Shown piece by piece: positions 24,469 through 34,408 of a stretch of 64,000 bases of DNA. The DNA is from JACKCR01 sp041390305 (GTDB taxonomy: Bacteria > Eisenbacteria > RBG-16-71-46 > CAIMUX01), in contig JAWKQE010000028.1 in NCBI GenBank assembly GCA_041390305.1, forward strand, positions 1-64,000. The letters are read 5' to 3'. Under the pieces are notes generated by a model that saw nothing but the letters and a program-made list of their open reading frames with translations, did no database searches and was not told the DNA's origin. The first letter of the stretch is position 1, and each line of letters begins with the position of its first letter. Both the position numbers and the translations under genes were made by a program.

Positions 24469-27366
24469 CCGACCGCTTCGAGAGGCTCGCGGAGCTCTTC
24501 GAACGCTGTTCCGATCGCTCCCCGGAAGAGGTCGCCCGCATTCTGGACGAGGAGTGCGCCGACGATCCCGATCTTCGCGCCGCGGTCGAAACTCTGCTCG
24601 CCCGCGACGCGGAGCCCGAAGTGCTGGAGAGCGCGGTTCGGGACGTCGGGCACGTGTTCGAGGATTCCCGTCACGACCACCACGTCGCGCCGGAAGACAC
24701 ACCCGAGGCGATCGGTCGCTACGAGATCATCGGAGTGCTGGGCTACGGCGGGATGGGAACGGTCTTCTCCGCGCGGGACCCGGATCTCGGAAGGCTCGTT
24801 GCGCTGAAGCTGCTGCCGCGCGGATGGGAGCGCGAACCGTCGCTACGAGCAGTTCCGTCGCGAAGCAGCTTCCAGCAGCCTACGCACCCTAACATCGCCG
24901 TCCTCTACAGCCTCGAGGAGAGTGGTGGGCCGCGCGTTCCTCACTATGGAGCACATCCTCGGCGAGACCTTGGGGCACCGTTTGGAACGCAAACCGCCGA
25001 CGCTCTCCGAGTCGATCTCCTGGGGGCGGCAGATCGCGGATGCTCTCCAGATGGCGCACGCGAACGGTGTCACCCATCGCGATCTCAAGCCGGCGAACGT
25101 GATGATCAGTGATGGTGGCTCGCTCAAGGTGCTCGACTTCGGGCTCGCGGTAGTCGGAGTCGACGCGGGCCGTGGCACCTCGTCGAGTTCCGGCCTCCCG
25201 GCCCCGGAGACGAAGGGGGGCACTACTCCGGCCGGAAGTCCCGGATACATCAGTCCGGAGCAGCTCCGCGGCGGAAAGGCGACGGCCGCGGCAGACGTCT
25301 GGGGCTGGGGCTGCGTTCTGTTCGAGTGCCTGACCGGCACCGAGGCGTTCCCTGGGGAGACACCGCTCGAGCGGGTTACGAACACGCTCGAGCGCCGGCT
25401 GGACGCTTCGCGGTTTCCGGCGGAGGTCCCGGAGAAGTTGGCGGAACTCGTCCTGTCGTGTCTCTCGCCGGACCCGAAAGACCGGCCGAGTTCCATCGAC
25501 GAGCTCCAGGAGCGGCTGCGCGAAGTATCACGTCGCTCGAGCGATCGACCGTCATCGCGTGTGCGAACGTACTCGGTCGGCCTGGTGCTCGCGCTCCTGG
25601 TTGCGGTTGTGTTCCTCTCGTGGCGCGCTGCGGAGGACGAGCGCGCGCGTGGAGGCGCGTCGTCGTCCGGCACGAGTAGCGCTTCCTCCACTTCTCCACG
25701 TCGCGTGACCTTCTCCGGGTTCGTCTGGGGATTCGATCTCGCGGGGTCGGGAGATCGGGTCGCGTGCGTCACGAACCCCGGCGACATCGTCGTCGTGGAC
25801 CTGGGCACCGATGCGGAGCGGGTGCTGCGGAACGATCCGACGCTCCAGGCGGTGTCGTGGTCGCCCGACGGAACCGAGCTCCTCGCGTACAGCCTCGGCA
25901 AGGAGAAGGACGGTTCCTTCCTTCTCTCGACTTCGACAGGAGAGATGAGACCGGTCGGGCCGCCGAACTTCCAGGGCCGTTGCTGGTCACCGGACGGAAC
26001 GCGGATTCTCGGACCGATCTCGAAGACGCACGTCGCACAAGGGCCGGTCTATCTGTACGACGTGGCGTCGGACTCCGTGACCGCAGTTCCGTTGCCGGAC
26101 GATCTCGCCCACGTCGAGTACGACTGGTCGGCCCGAAACGGTTGGATCCTCGTCCTCGGAACCCGTCCGGGAGAGTCGCGAGGCGCATGGATGGTACCCG
26201 AGTCGGGCGGCGAGGCGATTCAGGTCGGCGGAGCGGATACCGATCGGGCACGCTGGGCGCCGGATGGACAGCATCTCCTCGTCGTGGATCGTCCTTCGGA
26301 CAGGACGGTCCTCAGCGCACTCACGTTGTCGCCGCAGCTGCTCGCTGGCGAGGTCGATCGGCTCGTGTCCCCGGGAACGCGGATCTCGCATTCGACGCGA
26401 GTGCTCGAACTCCCCACGACCACGACGGGGTTCCGGGTCGCACGCGACGGACGGACGATTGCGTTGCTCGGACAGATTCCTCAGTCGACGCTCTGGCGCC
26501 TGGTCCGGCGCCCGGATGGCTCTGGGTTCGACTCGACGCCGATTTGGGGCGGGACCGTGCTCGCCGGCGGACCGAAGATCCGGCCCGGCGGGGAGGAGGT
26601 CGCGTTCCTCGCGGGTCCCCTCGAGACGACCAAGATCCTGCGCCTCCCTCTCGCCGGTGGCGAGCCCGTGTCGATGACGGATGTCGGGCTGGGGAAAGCG
26701 TTCCTCGCCTGGTCTCCCGACGGGACGGAACTGGCTTTCGGAGCCGACGACGAGGGGCGGGAGCAGCTGCGGATCGCGTCGACGATCGATGGCAGTGATC
26801 GGCCGGTGCCGGGCGCGGAGGGGCGCGCGTACCTCGAGTGGCTCGAGGCGGACCGCATCCTCTATCACTCGCTTCAGGACGACAACCTGAACTTCCGGGT
26901 CGTGTCTCCGAGTGGAAACGACCAGCGCCCGCTCTTCGACCCGCCGCGGGAAGGGACACTGTTCCAGGTCGCCGCGTCCCACTCCGGCGATTGGCTCGCC
27001 GTGGCGGGCGCGAGGGGAGGTCGCACCGAGATCGACGTGTGGCTGGTTTCGCTCGACTCTCCGGACGATAGGCTGCTCTTCGACGGCACGGCGGTTCCGA
27101 TCACCTGGTCCGAGGACGACGAGTGGGTCTACCTCGTGCGCGAGACTCGAGAGTCACGGTTCGTCGGCGAGTCCGTCGGGGAGGTTCTGCGAGTGCGCGT
27201 TTCAGACGGGACCGTCGAGCCGGTCGTCGCGCTGCCACCCGGCGATCTGCGGCGTTGGACCGACGTCGACATCTCTCCGGATGGCAGGACGGTTGTGTGC
27301 GCACTGAGCCAGGATCAGAAGGACGTCTGGATCGCGGACATTCCGAGAGGGGTGCTCGCTCCCTGA
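24465..27366 (+). pseudogene. Ser/Thr protein kinase with TolB-like propeller, frameshifted
   Basis: One kinase is split over frames. GTG 24465 begins an N-terminal DUF-like segment and the kinase N-lobe (GYGGMG, ALKLLP). Around 24839 the frame shifts (RYEQFRREA), returns near 24885 (THPNIAVLYSLEESGG), and shifts again near 24930 to the frame that ends at 27366 (GRAFLTMEHILGETLG). That frame contains HRDLKPANV, DFGLA, SPGYISPEQ, a transmembrane helix (YSVGLVLALLVAVVFLSW) and about 550 residues of WD40/TolB-like beta-propeller. The kinase would be inactive unless the shifts are sequencing errors. It is coupled to the ECF sigma gene. Confidence 0.85.
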
Positions 27367-27367
27367 A

Positions 27368-27406
27368 GAAACGGCCCCTGGAGCGGTGAGCTCCAGAGGC
27401 CGTTTC
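27368..27406 (+). terminator. Hairpin terminator after the kinase gene
   Basis: A 17-bp stem (GAAACGGCC-CTGGAGC against GCTCCAG-GGCCGTTTC) with one mismatch and a 5-nt loop (GGTGA) directly follows the kinase stop at 27366. It sits between convergent genes and could serve both strands. Confidence 0.75.
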
Positions 27407-27492
27407 GAGTGCGGCCCCTACGGGGTTTCGTGTGTCGGCTGGTTCCTTCGCGGCCCCGTGAGGATCACGGGGCGTACGCGCGGGCTTGCCCC

Positions 27493-28083
27493 CTACCGGT
27501 AGTCGCGCTTCAGCTCGCCCCAGCTGACATTGCGGTCACCGGGCGCAGGGTTCTCTTCGTCGCCGGCGTCGGAGTTGTCCTGGACGACCGTGATCGTGAC
27601 CGGACGACGATACTCGCCATGGGTCGCGCCGGTGTTGTTCAGGCTACCGAACCATGCCGCCTGCCACGTGTACTGGCCCGCGGCCATCGGAGCCGGTGCC
27701 TGTAGTGTGACCGGGAACGTGACGCCGGTGCCCTGTCCGTCGTTGCCCGTCCCCGTGGGGCCGGTGGCGCGGTCGACTTCGTTGTCGTCCTGGTCGTAGA
27801 GCAGGCCACGGATCCAACCGCTCTCCCATCCACCGTTCATCGTGATCGTGACGAGTTCGCCCGGGGCGTACTCGGCCTGGTCGGCGACCGCCGTCACGGT
27901 GCCGCGATGCTCGTGGCACGCGTTGCAGGTCGGAGTGTCGTCGGTGTGGCAGGTTGCACACACGTTGTTGAAGAAGGTGGGTCGCGCCCAGCTCGTGGAG
28001 ACGAGTGTGATCGAGGCGAGGATGAGGAACGTGCTCGCAATCAGGAAGCGGGGACGGCCCGAGAGTTGGTGACGATCGAACAT
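27493..28083 (-). CDS. Secreted protein with two CXXCH heme motifs
   Basis: This 196-residue protein has a signal peptide (RFLIASTFLILASITLVSTSWA) and, near its mature N-terminus, CATCHTDDTPTCNACHEH, two CXXCH motifs ten residues apart, so it could bind two c-type hemes in the periplasm. The remainder is a beta-rich domain (VTITMNGGWESGWIRGL, YTWQAAWFGSLN) like those of secreted reelin-like or 'choice-of-anchor' proteins. ATG 28083 follows AGGAGG. It stands alone between a terminator and a spacer. Heme use is inferred from motifs; the partner is unknown. Confidence 0.75.
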   Translation of the reverse strand: MFDRHQLSGRPRFLIASTFLILASITLVSTSWARPTFFNNVCATCHTDDTPTCNACHEHRGTVTAVADQAEYAPGELVTITMNGGWESGWIRGLLYDQDDNEVDRATGPTGTGNDGQGTGVTFPVTLQAPAPMAAGQYTWQAAWFGSLNNTGATHGEYRRPVTITVVQDNSDAGDEENPAPGDRNVSWGELKRDYR

Positions 28084-28384
28084 GGAGAACCTCCTGCCCA
28101 CCGTGAGGTGGGTGGCTCGGAAGGTGCGAGCAGACGCTCGGGGCGAACGCCGACTTGCACGCGCTTCAGTGGGCCCCGTCAGGGATAATGCCGACACGCG
28201 CGGCCCGCGCCGGACGCAGGTGGTGCTGCGAGCGTTGGCACCATAGTCGTTGGCTGAGATTTGGCGGTAGTCAGGGGAACCCGAAACGGTTCGATGCAGC
28301 GTATGGCCGACAGTGTTGGCACTGACTGGGTTTTGGTCGTCGTCCGGTACGCTCTGGCGAACTCTCTCCGCGCGAGGAACCGGC
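28084..28384. other. Non-coding spacer
   Basis: About 300 bp between two minus-strand genes. I see no gene, strong hairpin or repeat. It presumably holds the promoter of the diheme protein gene, whose AGGAGG ribosome site is at its left end. Confidence 0.3.
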
Positions 28385-28627
28385 TCAGTCCGAGAGCAGC
28401 GCGAGCTTCGACACCATGAAGATACCGCTCTCGAGATGCCCACTCACCCGAGCGCGGCGGACGGTGTTGCAGAAGCCGTCGTCGGCATGGGCATCGCCGT
28501 GATCGTCGATCCCCGTGCCGCGCACGAAGTAGACCTTCCCGTCGAATCGGACCGCGAGATCGCATCCATCGCCGGGGAAACCGAACTGGCACTGTGCACA
28601 CCCGGCTTCGACGATCTGGTCTTCCAT
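28385..28627 (-). CDS. Small Cys-containing protein, DUF6370-like
   Basis: This 80-residue protein (EDQIVEAGCAQCQFGFPGDG...GKVYFVRGTGIDDHGDAHADDGFCNTVRRARVSG) matches a small family that I recall as DUF6370, with conserved CxxCxxG and a later single Cys. It has no membrane segment in this version and no known function; the Cys and His/Asp residues (DDHGDAH) suggest metal binding. The ATG at 28627 lies in GGAGCCGCCACC context. It is not clearly linked to a neighbour. Confidence 0.72.
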   Translation of the reverse strand: MEDQIVEAGCAQCQFGFPGDGCDLAVRFDGKVYFVRGTGIDDHGDAHADDGFCNTVRRARVSGHLESGIFMVSKLALLSD

Positions 28628-28804
28628 GGTGGCGGCTCCTCTCCCGTTTGTCGCCGGAGGCGTGGACACACGCATCGAGTGTCGGCTTCGGTACCGTGAC
28701 CTGCTCGCAATCGGGAGACGGATCTCGATGCCGAAACGGATCGTTTCATGGCCGATGCAAGGGTGGCTTGGATCTGGCCGTCGTCCAGCCTCGAGGGATC
28801 ACGG

Positions 28805-29086
28805 CTAGTTCTCCATTCCGATCGAGAACATGGACTCCAGGTCGTGCTTCGAATAGGCCCGGAAGGCGATCATCGTCTCCGTGTCTTCGATGCCCGGCAG
28901 GCTACGCATGTGGTTGGTCACGAGATCGGCCAGGTCTTCGTTCGCGGCGACACGGATCAAGGCGACGAGGTCGAATCGACCGCCGACCGAGTAGACCTCG
29001 GAGATGCCGTCCATCTCCGCGAGCTTCTCCGCAACGAGGTTCACCTTGGAATGCTCGACACTCAGCAGGACGATCGCGGTCACCAT
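28805..29086 (-). CDS. Lrp/AsnC-type ligand-binding (RAM) domain protein
   Basis: The 93-residue product is a single regulation-of-amino-acid-metabolism fold, as in the C-terminal half of Lrp/AsnC regulators: TAIVLLSVEHSKVNLVAEKLAEMDGISEVYSVGGRFDLVALI. No helix-turn-helix is present, so it is a stand-alone ligand-binding or dimerisation module (such proteins can bind amino acids or pair with other Lrp proteins). ATG lies just after a AAGGGGA site. The longer upstream frame is a shadow of the kinase. Confidence 0.82.
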   Translation of the reverse strand: MVTAIVLLSVEHSKVNLVAEKLAEMDGISEVYSVGGRFDLVALIRVAANEDLADLVTNHMRSLPGIEDTETMIAFRAYSKHDLESMFSIGMEN

Positions 29087-29356
29087 GGCATTCCCCTTCC
29101 GTCGTGGATCCTCGAGGCAAGGCGGGCTGAGAATAGCACACCCTGAGGGGGGCAGCGCCGGATCCCTCTGACGCGGAACCGGTTGCCGCGATTGGCCGTC
29201 CCGCCTAGGATGAGTGTCCGACGTAGACGCGGTGCCGCAGCCGGTCAGATCCCCCTGAATCCGAAGGCGTCCCTCCGCGTATCCAATCTCTGGCGGATGG
29301 GACGACGACCTGTGGTGCAGGGCGTCGTGCTTGGGCAGTTTCGATACGAGGGTCTG

Positions 29357-30775
29357 ATGGAATCCGGCGACCTCCTCGGACACTACGAGATCCTGGAGAA
29401 GCTCGGTCAGGGCGGGATGGGGGTCGTCTACAAGGCGCGGGACACGAAGCTGGACCGTCCGGCCGCCCTCAAGGTGCTCCCTCCGGCCCTCATGAAGGAC
29501 GAGGAGCGGCGTCGTCGGTTCATCCAGGAGGCGCGGGCGGCGTCCGCCGTGAACCATCCGGCCATTGCCCAGATCTACGGGATCGAGACCGTCGACCAGG
29601 TTCCCGGAGTTTCCGGACTGGAGGGTGAAGGGCTCACCTTCATCGCGATGGAGTTCGTCGACGGAGCGACCGTCCGGCAGCTCATCCAGCGAAACGAGCT
29701 CGACGTCCTCTCCGCGATCGAGGTGGGGATCCAGGTGGCCGGAGCGCTCCAACGTGCGCACGAAGCCGGGATCGTCCATCGCGACATCAAGTCCGACAAC
29801 ATCATGGTCACGCACGACGGCCATCCCAAGGTACTGGACTTCGGCCTCGCGAAGCTCGTCGACCCGACGGACTCGTCGGCTCCGGGCGAGTCGGTGAACG
29901 ACCTCCAGACCATGGTCATGCGCACCGGCGCGATGACGCAGGTGGGAGCGGTCATCGGAACGGTTGCGTACATGAGCCCGGAGCAGGCGCGCGGGCTCCC
30001 CGCCGATCAACGCTCGGACATCTTCTCGTTCGGGATCGTTCTCTACGAGATGGCGACGGGAACGCTGCCGTTCCAGGGGGAGAGTGCGCTCGACACGATG
30101 CATGCGATCGCATTCGGGGAGACGCGGCCGCTCAGCGATCTCCGGGCCGGGCTGCCGTACTCCCTGCAGAAGGTCGTGAACCGCTGTCTCGAGAAGGACG
30201 CCACGAAGCGGTTCGCGAGCATGGCAGATGTCGAGTCGGAGCTGCGCGAGGTGAAGCGCGAGCTCGAGTCGGGCGTGACGCGTTCGGCCCCGATGCTCGA
30301 TCGCGCGATGGACAAGCTGAGAGACCTGACGGGTGGGCGCGCGTCGCGGGAAGGGATCTCGAACAAAGGGCTCGTCTTCCTCGTCGTCTGGTCGATCATC
30401 CTCGTGACGCTCATCATCATCGTGCTGGCGAACAACGGTGGGATTGGTGGGGTCGCGCCCTTCCTCGTCATCGGTGCCTTCGTCTACCGGAGGTTCCGGA
30501 CGAAGCGGAGCCGTTCCGTTCGGAAGTTCTCGAACAAGGCGAAGAAGGACAAAGCGATCCGGCTCATCAGCAGCGATGGCGACACGGTCTTGATCGTGCT
30601 CGATCACGCGCCGGCCAAGACGTTCCTCAAGCTGAACTCGCTCCTCGAGTCGACGAACGGTGGGCTCTACTCGGGAGAGCCACTGGAGCTCGAGTTCCGG
30701 GAGGGAGTCGACGAGGAGGGGATGCGGGAGCTCCTGACGCGACCCGGCCTACTCTACGTGCGAGACGCAGAGTAG
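29357..30775 (+). CDS. Ser/Thr protein kinase with C-terminal membrane domain
   Basis: This 472-residue Hanks-type kinase contains all motifs: GQGGMG, the Lys of AALKVLP, HRDIKSDNIMV, DFGLAK, the SPEQ loop and RSDIFSFGIVLYEMATG. The kinase domain spans about residues 9-285. After a linker come two hydrophobic segments (LVFLVVWSIILVTLIIIVL and GVAPFLVIGAFVY, about 345-395) and a short cytoplasmic C-terminal domain (about 400-472). Unlike most relatives it has no large extracytoplasmic sensor. The start, ATG 29357, has GAGGG nearby; the long upstream frame is non-coding. It may be membrane anchored and sense from the inside. Confidence 0.88.
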   Translation: MESGDLLGHYEILEKLGQGGMGVVYKARDTKLDRPAALKVLPPALMKDEERRRRFIQEARAASAVNHPAIAQIYGIETVDQVPGVSGLEGEGLTFIAMEFVDGATVRQLIQRNELDVLSAIEVGIQVAGALQRAHEAGIVHRDIKSDNIMVTHDGHPKVLDFGLAKLVDPTDSSAPGESVNDLQTMVMRTGAMTQVGAVIGTVAYMSPEQARGLPADQRSDIFSFGIVLYEMATGTLPFQGESALDTMHAIAFGETRPLSDLRAGLPYSLQKVVNRCLEKDATKRFASMADVESELREVKRELESGVTRSAPMLDRAMDKLRDLTGGRASREGISNKGLVFLVVWSIILVTLIIIVLANNGGIGGVAPFLVIGAFVYRRFRTKRSRSVRKFSNKAKKDKAIRLISSDGDTVLIVLDHAPAKTFLKLNSLLESTNGGLYSGEPLELEFREGVDEEGMRELLTRPGLLYVRDAE

Positions 30776-30805
30776 GCCGGTGTCGGTGCGGCCAGTCGTC
30801 AACCC

Positions 30806-31693
30806 CTACTTGACGACAACGAGGCTCCCGCTCGTCCGGGTCTTTCCCGAGGTGAAGACCGAGTAATAGACGCCGGCGGAAACTTCACGGCCGTGATCAT
30901 CACGTCCGTCCCAAGCGACCAGGTGGTCACCTGCAGCGAAGAAGCCGCTCCGGAGCGAGCGGATCTGACGTCCCATCATGTCGACGAGGACGAGGCTCGC
31001 CTCCTGATCGGACGGAAGCTGGAGACGGATCGTCGCGTCCGAACGGACCGGCGACGGGAAGACGGAGAGCTGGACCGAGTTCGCCGCGAGGACCTCGGGG
31101 TCGATTCCACTCGTGTCGCCTTCGGGGACGTCCGCGGTGAAGGTGTAGATGTAGTCACCGTTGTTGAAGCCGTTGTTGTTCGCGGCATTCCCGGCGAGGT
31201 AGAAGCTCGCGGTGCCGGATCCCGAGGCGGGAGCGGTCCATTCGATCTCCCAGCTCGCGGCGTCAGGCTGCCCCGCGAAGGTACCGGCGGCCCTGTGCTT
31301 GATGTAGTCACGCAGGGGGCCGGCGCCTGCCGAGACCTGGACGAGCGTGGGATCGACGGCGGCGAGGTCGCCGGCCTGATCTCCAGCGGCGTCGATCACC
31401 GTCGCCTCGAAGCCCCAGCGCGACTGGCCGGGATCCGCGATCATGACCTCCAGCGTGTAGACCGTGCCGGGGGTGTACCCAGCGGGAAGTCCGTTGATGA
31501 CGAGGGAGCCGTCCCCGCTGTTGAGCTCGAAGGAGTTGTGGCAAGGGGCGTCCTTGCAGGTCTGGAACGCGGGCGGATCGCCGGCCCGGCCGTCGACGGG
31601 GCCGGTGGAGTTGGCGAGTAGAGTGGTCGGCGCGAGCGCAGCTACCGCGATCGCCGCAGCGAACGGCACCATGTGTCGGGTCGGACGTGACAA
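30806..31693 (-). CDS. Secreted protein with CX4CH motif and FlgD-like C-terminus
   Basis: This protein of about 295 residues has a signal peptide (PFAAAIAVAALAPTTLLA), then a beta domain similar to 'choice-of-anchor V'/reeler-like proteins (AFQTCKDAPCHNSFELNSGDG, STASFYLAGNAANNNGF) and ends with a FlgD Ig-like/T9SS-type sorting module (DMMGRQIRSLRSG, GREVSAGVYYSVFTSGK). The CKDAPCH motif is a CX4CH pattern that could bind heme or zinc. I took TTG 31693 as start because AGGAGG lies seven bases upstream; ATG 31714 is the alternative and gives seven more residues. Confidence 0.72.
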   Translation of the reverse strand: MSRPTRHMVPFAAAIAVAALAPTTLLANSTGPVDGRAGDPPAFQTCKDAPCHNSFELNSGDGSLVINGLPAGYTPGTVYTLEVMIADPGQSRWGFEATVIDAAGDQAGDLAAVDPTLVQVSAGAGPLRDYIKHRAAGTFAGQPDAASWEIEWTAPASGSGTASFYLAGNAANNNGFNNGDYIYTFTADVPEGDTSGIDPEVLAANSVQLSVFPSPVRSDATIRLQLPSDQEASLVLVDMMGRQIRSLRSGFFAAGDHLVAWDGRDDHGREVSAGVYYSVFTSGKTRTSGSLVVVK

Positions 31694-31950
31694 GGTGGGG
31701 CCTCCTGATTGCATGTTGTAGTGGGCAGTGGATCAGGGGAGTGCGGGCGTACACGAAATCGGGACGTGGTCCCGAGCCTGAATCTGCAAGCCGATGGATT
31801 CGTGTACGAGCTGCTCGCCCGAACCCTAGTCGGAGGTGGACCGGGCCTGATACGGAAAAACTCCGACCGACCCGGAGCCGGGGGACTAGTGGGTTGCTGC
31901 CCTTAGGCTTCGGGCGACATGAGGGTACGAGCGCTCCGACAGGGTGAAGG

Positions 31951-33576
31951 TCAGGGGACCTCGACCGTGACTGTCGTCCGCTCTCCCGCCGCGATCTCGA
32001 TGTCCTGCTCGAGGCGGTCGCCCCCGATCACCTGGACCTTGACGAGGTAGCTTCCTGGCGGGATGTCGAAGTGCTGCGGGTTGGAGTCCGGGTTCGGACG
32101 CGCCCGTCCGGAGCCGATCACGGTTCCGTCGAACGTCGTGACCTTCACGGTTGCGTCCACCAGGGTGCCGTCCGCGCGTGCGACCCGGATCACGGCCTCG
32201 CCGCTCGCGAAGTCGTGCATCAGCTCCTGGGTCTTGCCCGCGGCCACCGTGACCGGGCGGAACCGGTGCGTGACGTTGTCTCCCATTTCGATGGCCGTCA
32301 GCTCCACGTCGTACTCGCCCGGAGTGATGGAGACGGTTTTCGGGTTGGTCGCGGCGTCACGATACGTGCGGCCTTGCGCCGCGACTTCCTTCGTTCCGCG
32401 GACGTACACCTTGAAGAGGACGTCGGAGAGTCGGTCGTTCCGCGTCGCGCCGATCGAGAGCGTTCCGCTCGAGAAGTCGAGCAGCTTCTCGACCGTCGAA
32501 CCGTTTGCGATCTCGATCCCGAACTCCTGGCGCCGGTTGCCCTCGAGTCCCAGTGCGAGGATGGTCACGTCGTACGCGCCGTCCGCGAGGGGGATCTCAC
32601 GCGGGTTCGTGGCCGGCGAGCGATAGGTCCTGCCTCCGCCCACTTTGCTCCGGGAGCCACGGTCGAACACCTGGATCGCGACGTCCTGCAGCTCGCCGTC
32701 CATCACCGCCTTTACGACGAGTCGCCCGGTGGGGATGTCTGCCGGCAGGGCGACAGCGGTCTCCATGGCGCCGGAGAGCTCCGCGGCATTGTCCGCGGTG
32801 AGGTAGAGGCCGTCGCCGGCCTGGGCCGCACACTCGAGAGAGGAGACGTCCTCCTTCGCGACGTCGAAACCGATCACGTGGAGGACGAAGTCGACGCCCG
32901 CGGCCTTCGCTTCCTGTACGAGCGCACACGGATCGCCGCCGCAGGTCTCGAGGCCATCGCTCACCAGGATCACGGTCGACTTCCGTCCGCTCGTCCTCGC
33001 GATGTCGACGGCCCTTCGAAGGGCGGCCGTGATCGGAGTCTTTCCCTTCGGGTTGAGCGTTTCGATCGTCTTGGAGAGAGCCGCGCGATCGAGCGGTCCG
33101 AGAGACGTGACGGTTTCGATATCGTCGCAGTCTCCCTCCGAGCGGTGTCCGTAGGCGATCAGGGCGACGTTGCGATCGTCGCTCAGTTCTCCGATGAGGT
33201 CGCCGAGGACCCGGCGCGCGATGACGATCTTGTTCTCGCCCTGGATCTGCCCCCACATCGACCCCGATCCGTCGAGGACGAGGAGGAGGTCCGAGTTCCC
33301 GCCGACGGAGGCGCCGAGACCTTGCGTTGCGGCGATTGCGGTCGCCGTCGGCGCAGGGGCCGGCGTCGCGGCCGCGGAGGTCTGGGACGCCAGGAGTGCG
33401 GGGAGAAGAACGGACACGCAGAGGGAGACCACGAAGGCCACGGCGACGGCGATGGAGCGTGTGGAGTGGGCAGGAGAGATCGGCCGGGGACTTCCGCTCG
33501 ATCGACGCATCCGGAACGCCGCGTCGAGTAGTCCGCGACTTCCGTTCGATCGAAGCATCCGGTGGGTCGTGGTCAT
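31951..33576 (-). CDS. von Willebrand factor type A domain protein
   Basis: The 541-residue protein has an N-terminal membrane anchor or signal (IAVAVAFVVSLCVSVLLPALLA) after an Arg/Ser-rich stretch, a VWA domain with a MIDAS (DGSGSMWG, about residue 98-105, then SDGLETCGG), and a C-terminal half of three beta domains sharing GRTYR-like stretches (GGGRTYRSPATNP, QGRTYRDAATNP, GSGRARPNPDSNP). VWA domains bind Mg2+ and partner proteins in the envelope. The stop is at 31951. ATG 33576 follows GAGAGGAGAG. The 5' end of the frame contains two copies of a 25-nt repeat coding for M(L/R)RS.GS. Confidence 0.78.
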   Translation of the reverse strand: MTTTHRMLRSNGSRGLLDAAFRMRRSSGSPRPISPAHSTRSIAVAVAFVVSLCVSVLLPALLASQTSAAATPAPAPTATAIAATQGLGASVGGNSDLLLVLDGSGSMWGQIQGENKIVIARRVLGDLIGELSDDRNVALIAYGHRSEGDCDDIETVTSLGPLDRAALSKTIETLNPKGKTPITAALRRAVDIARTSGRKSTVILVSDGLETCGGDPCALVQEAKAAGVDFVLHVIGFDVAKEDVSSLECAAQAGDGLYLTADNAAELSGAMETAVALPADIPTGRLVVKAVMDGELQDVAIQVFDRGSRSKVGGGRTYRSPATNPREIPLADGAYDVTILALGLEGNRRQEFGIEIANGSTVEKLLDFSSGTLSIGATRNDRLSDVLFKVYVRGTKEVAAQGRTYRDAATNPKTVSITPGEYDVELTAIEMGDNVTHRFRPVTVAAGKTQELMHDFASGEAVIRVARADGTLVDATVKVTTFDGTVIGSGRARPNPDSNPQHFDIPPGSYLVKVQVIGGDRLEQDIEIAAGERTTVTVEVP

Positions 33577-34057
33577 CGAGCTCTCTCCTCTCAGGTGGAA
33601 TACCTCGGGGACGGCGCCTCGGAAGACACTTATTGCCTTCGGCAACTCGTTGCCACTACTTTCGTACCCGTCGTCGCCGGGAACACGTTCCGGAGGTGCG
33701 CGCCGGCAGCGGGGCGCCTCGAAGCGATGACACAACGACGAGAGAAGCGATGAAGCGTCTGATCCGAGAAATGGGTGGACGACTCCCGTTCACCTGAGCA
33801 CGTGCCGTCTCGCGGCAGCGTGTCTGCGTGCTTCGTCGAACCCATGGTTTGCTTGGCAATCACTAGGTTCTCGTCGCGGTCCCTGCCGCTCTGATCGTTC
33901 GGTCTGTCCGATCTCGAATGTCAGAGTTCTCCAGGCGGGGAAGCCGATGGTCTCCATCGAACGGTCCACCCCTCGTCCTGGCCCGAAGTCTTCCAATCGA
34001 CGGATAGATCGTCGTCATCGTTCGCGACGCCACCTCATGGGGCGACTGGAGGAAGCA
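33577..34057. other. Non-coding spacer of about 480 bp
   Basis: No gene is supported here. A short perfect palindrome, GGCAAC-TC-GTTGCC, lies at 33641-33654. The remainder holds scattered frames with no family match and the promoter regions for divergent genes. Confidence 0.3.
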
Positions 34058-34324
34058 ATGACAGGTCGATGGGACGGACTCCCGCCCGATTGGGAGGAGG
34101 TGTCCCGCTTCGACGGAGGGGATGGTGGGTGCGGGGAGATGCTTCTCGACCTGCGGATCCACTTCCGACCGCTCGATCCCGGTGTCCGCGTCGCCGTGCT
34201 GGCCTCGAGTGAAGGTGCGCCGGTGGAGATTCCGGCCTGGTGCAGGGTCACGGGGCATCACCTTCTGGTCGCGCATCCACCGTACTACCTGATCGAAGTC
34301 CGAGAGACGCAACCTGAAGCCTAG
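34058..34324 (+). CDS. TusA-like sulfurtransferase-fold protein
   Basis: This 88-residue protein has the SirA/TusA-like pattern: GGDGGCGEMLLDLRIHF with one Cys at the active-site position, then VRVAVLASSEGAPVEIPAWCRVTGHHLLVAH. TusA-type proteins carry sulfur as persulfide on the Cys. The ATG at 34058 follows GGAGG. The next gene is DsrE-like and a TusA-OsmC fusion follows, so it belongs to a sulfur-handling island. Assignment to the family is by pattern only. Confidence 0.72.
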   Translation: MTGRWDGLPPDWEEVSRFDGGDGGCGEMLLDLRIHFRPLDPGVRVAVLASSEGAPVEIPAWCRVTGHHLLVAHPPYYLIEVRETQPEA

Positions 34325-34408
34325 CTGTCACGCGTCGCGGGACGGTTCTCGGCGGGGCCGGGACCGGGGACGGCGGAAGCGCCGGACAGCAAACGAAGGA
34401 GAGTGGAG

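Noticed and set aside
24922..27366. The kinase C-lobe frame as a separate gene starting at 24922
   Set aside because: It begins inside the kinase domain and lacks the ATP-binding N-lobe, which is encoded just upstream in other frames.
28805..30607. Long minus-strand frame over the Ser/Thr kinase
   Set aside because: Only its last 93 codons (from the ATG near 29086) encode a recognisable domain; the rest is antisense to the kinase.
33466..33560. Pair of 25-nt repeats at the 5' end of the VWA gene as a regulatory site
   Set aside because: They lie within the coding frame after the ribosome site and look like an internal duplication.
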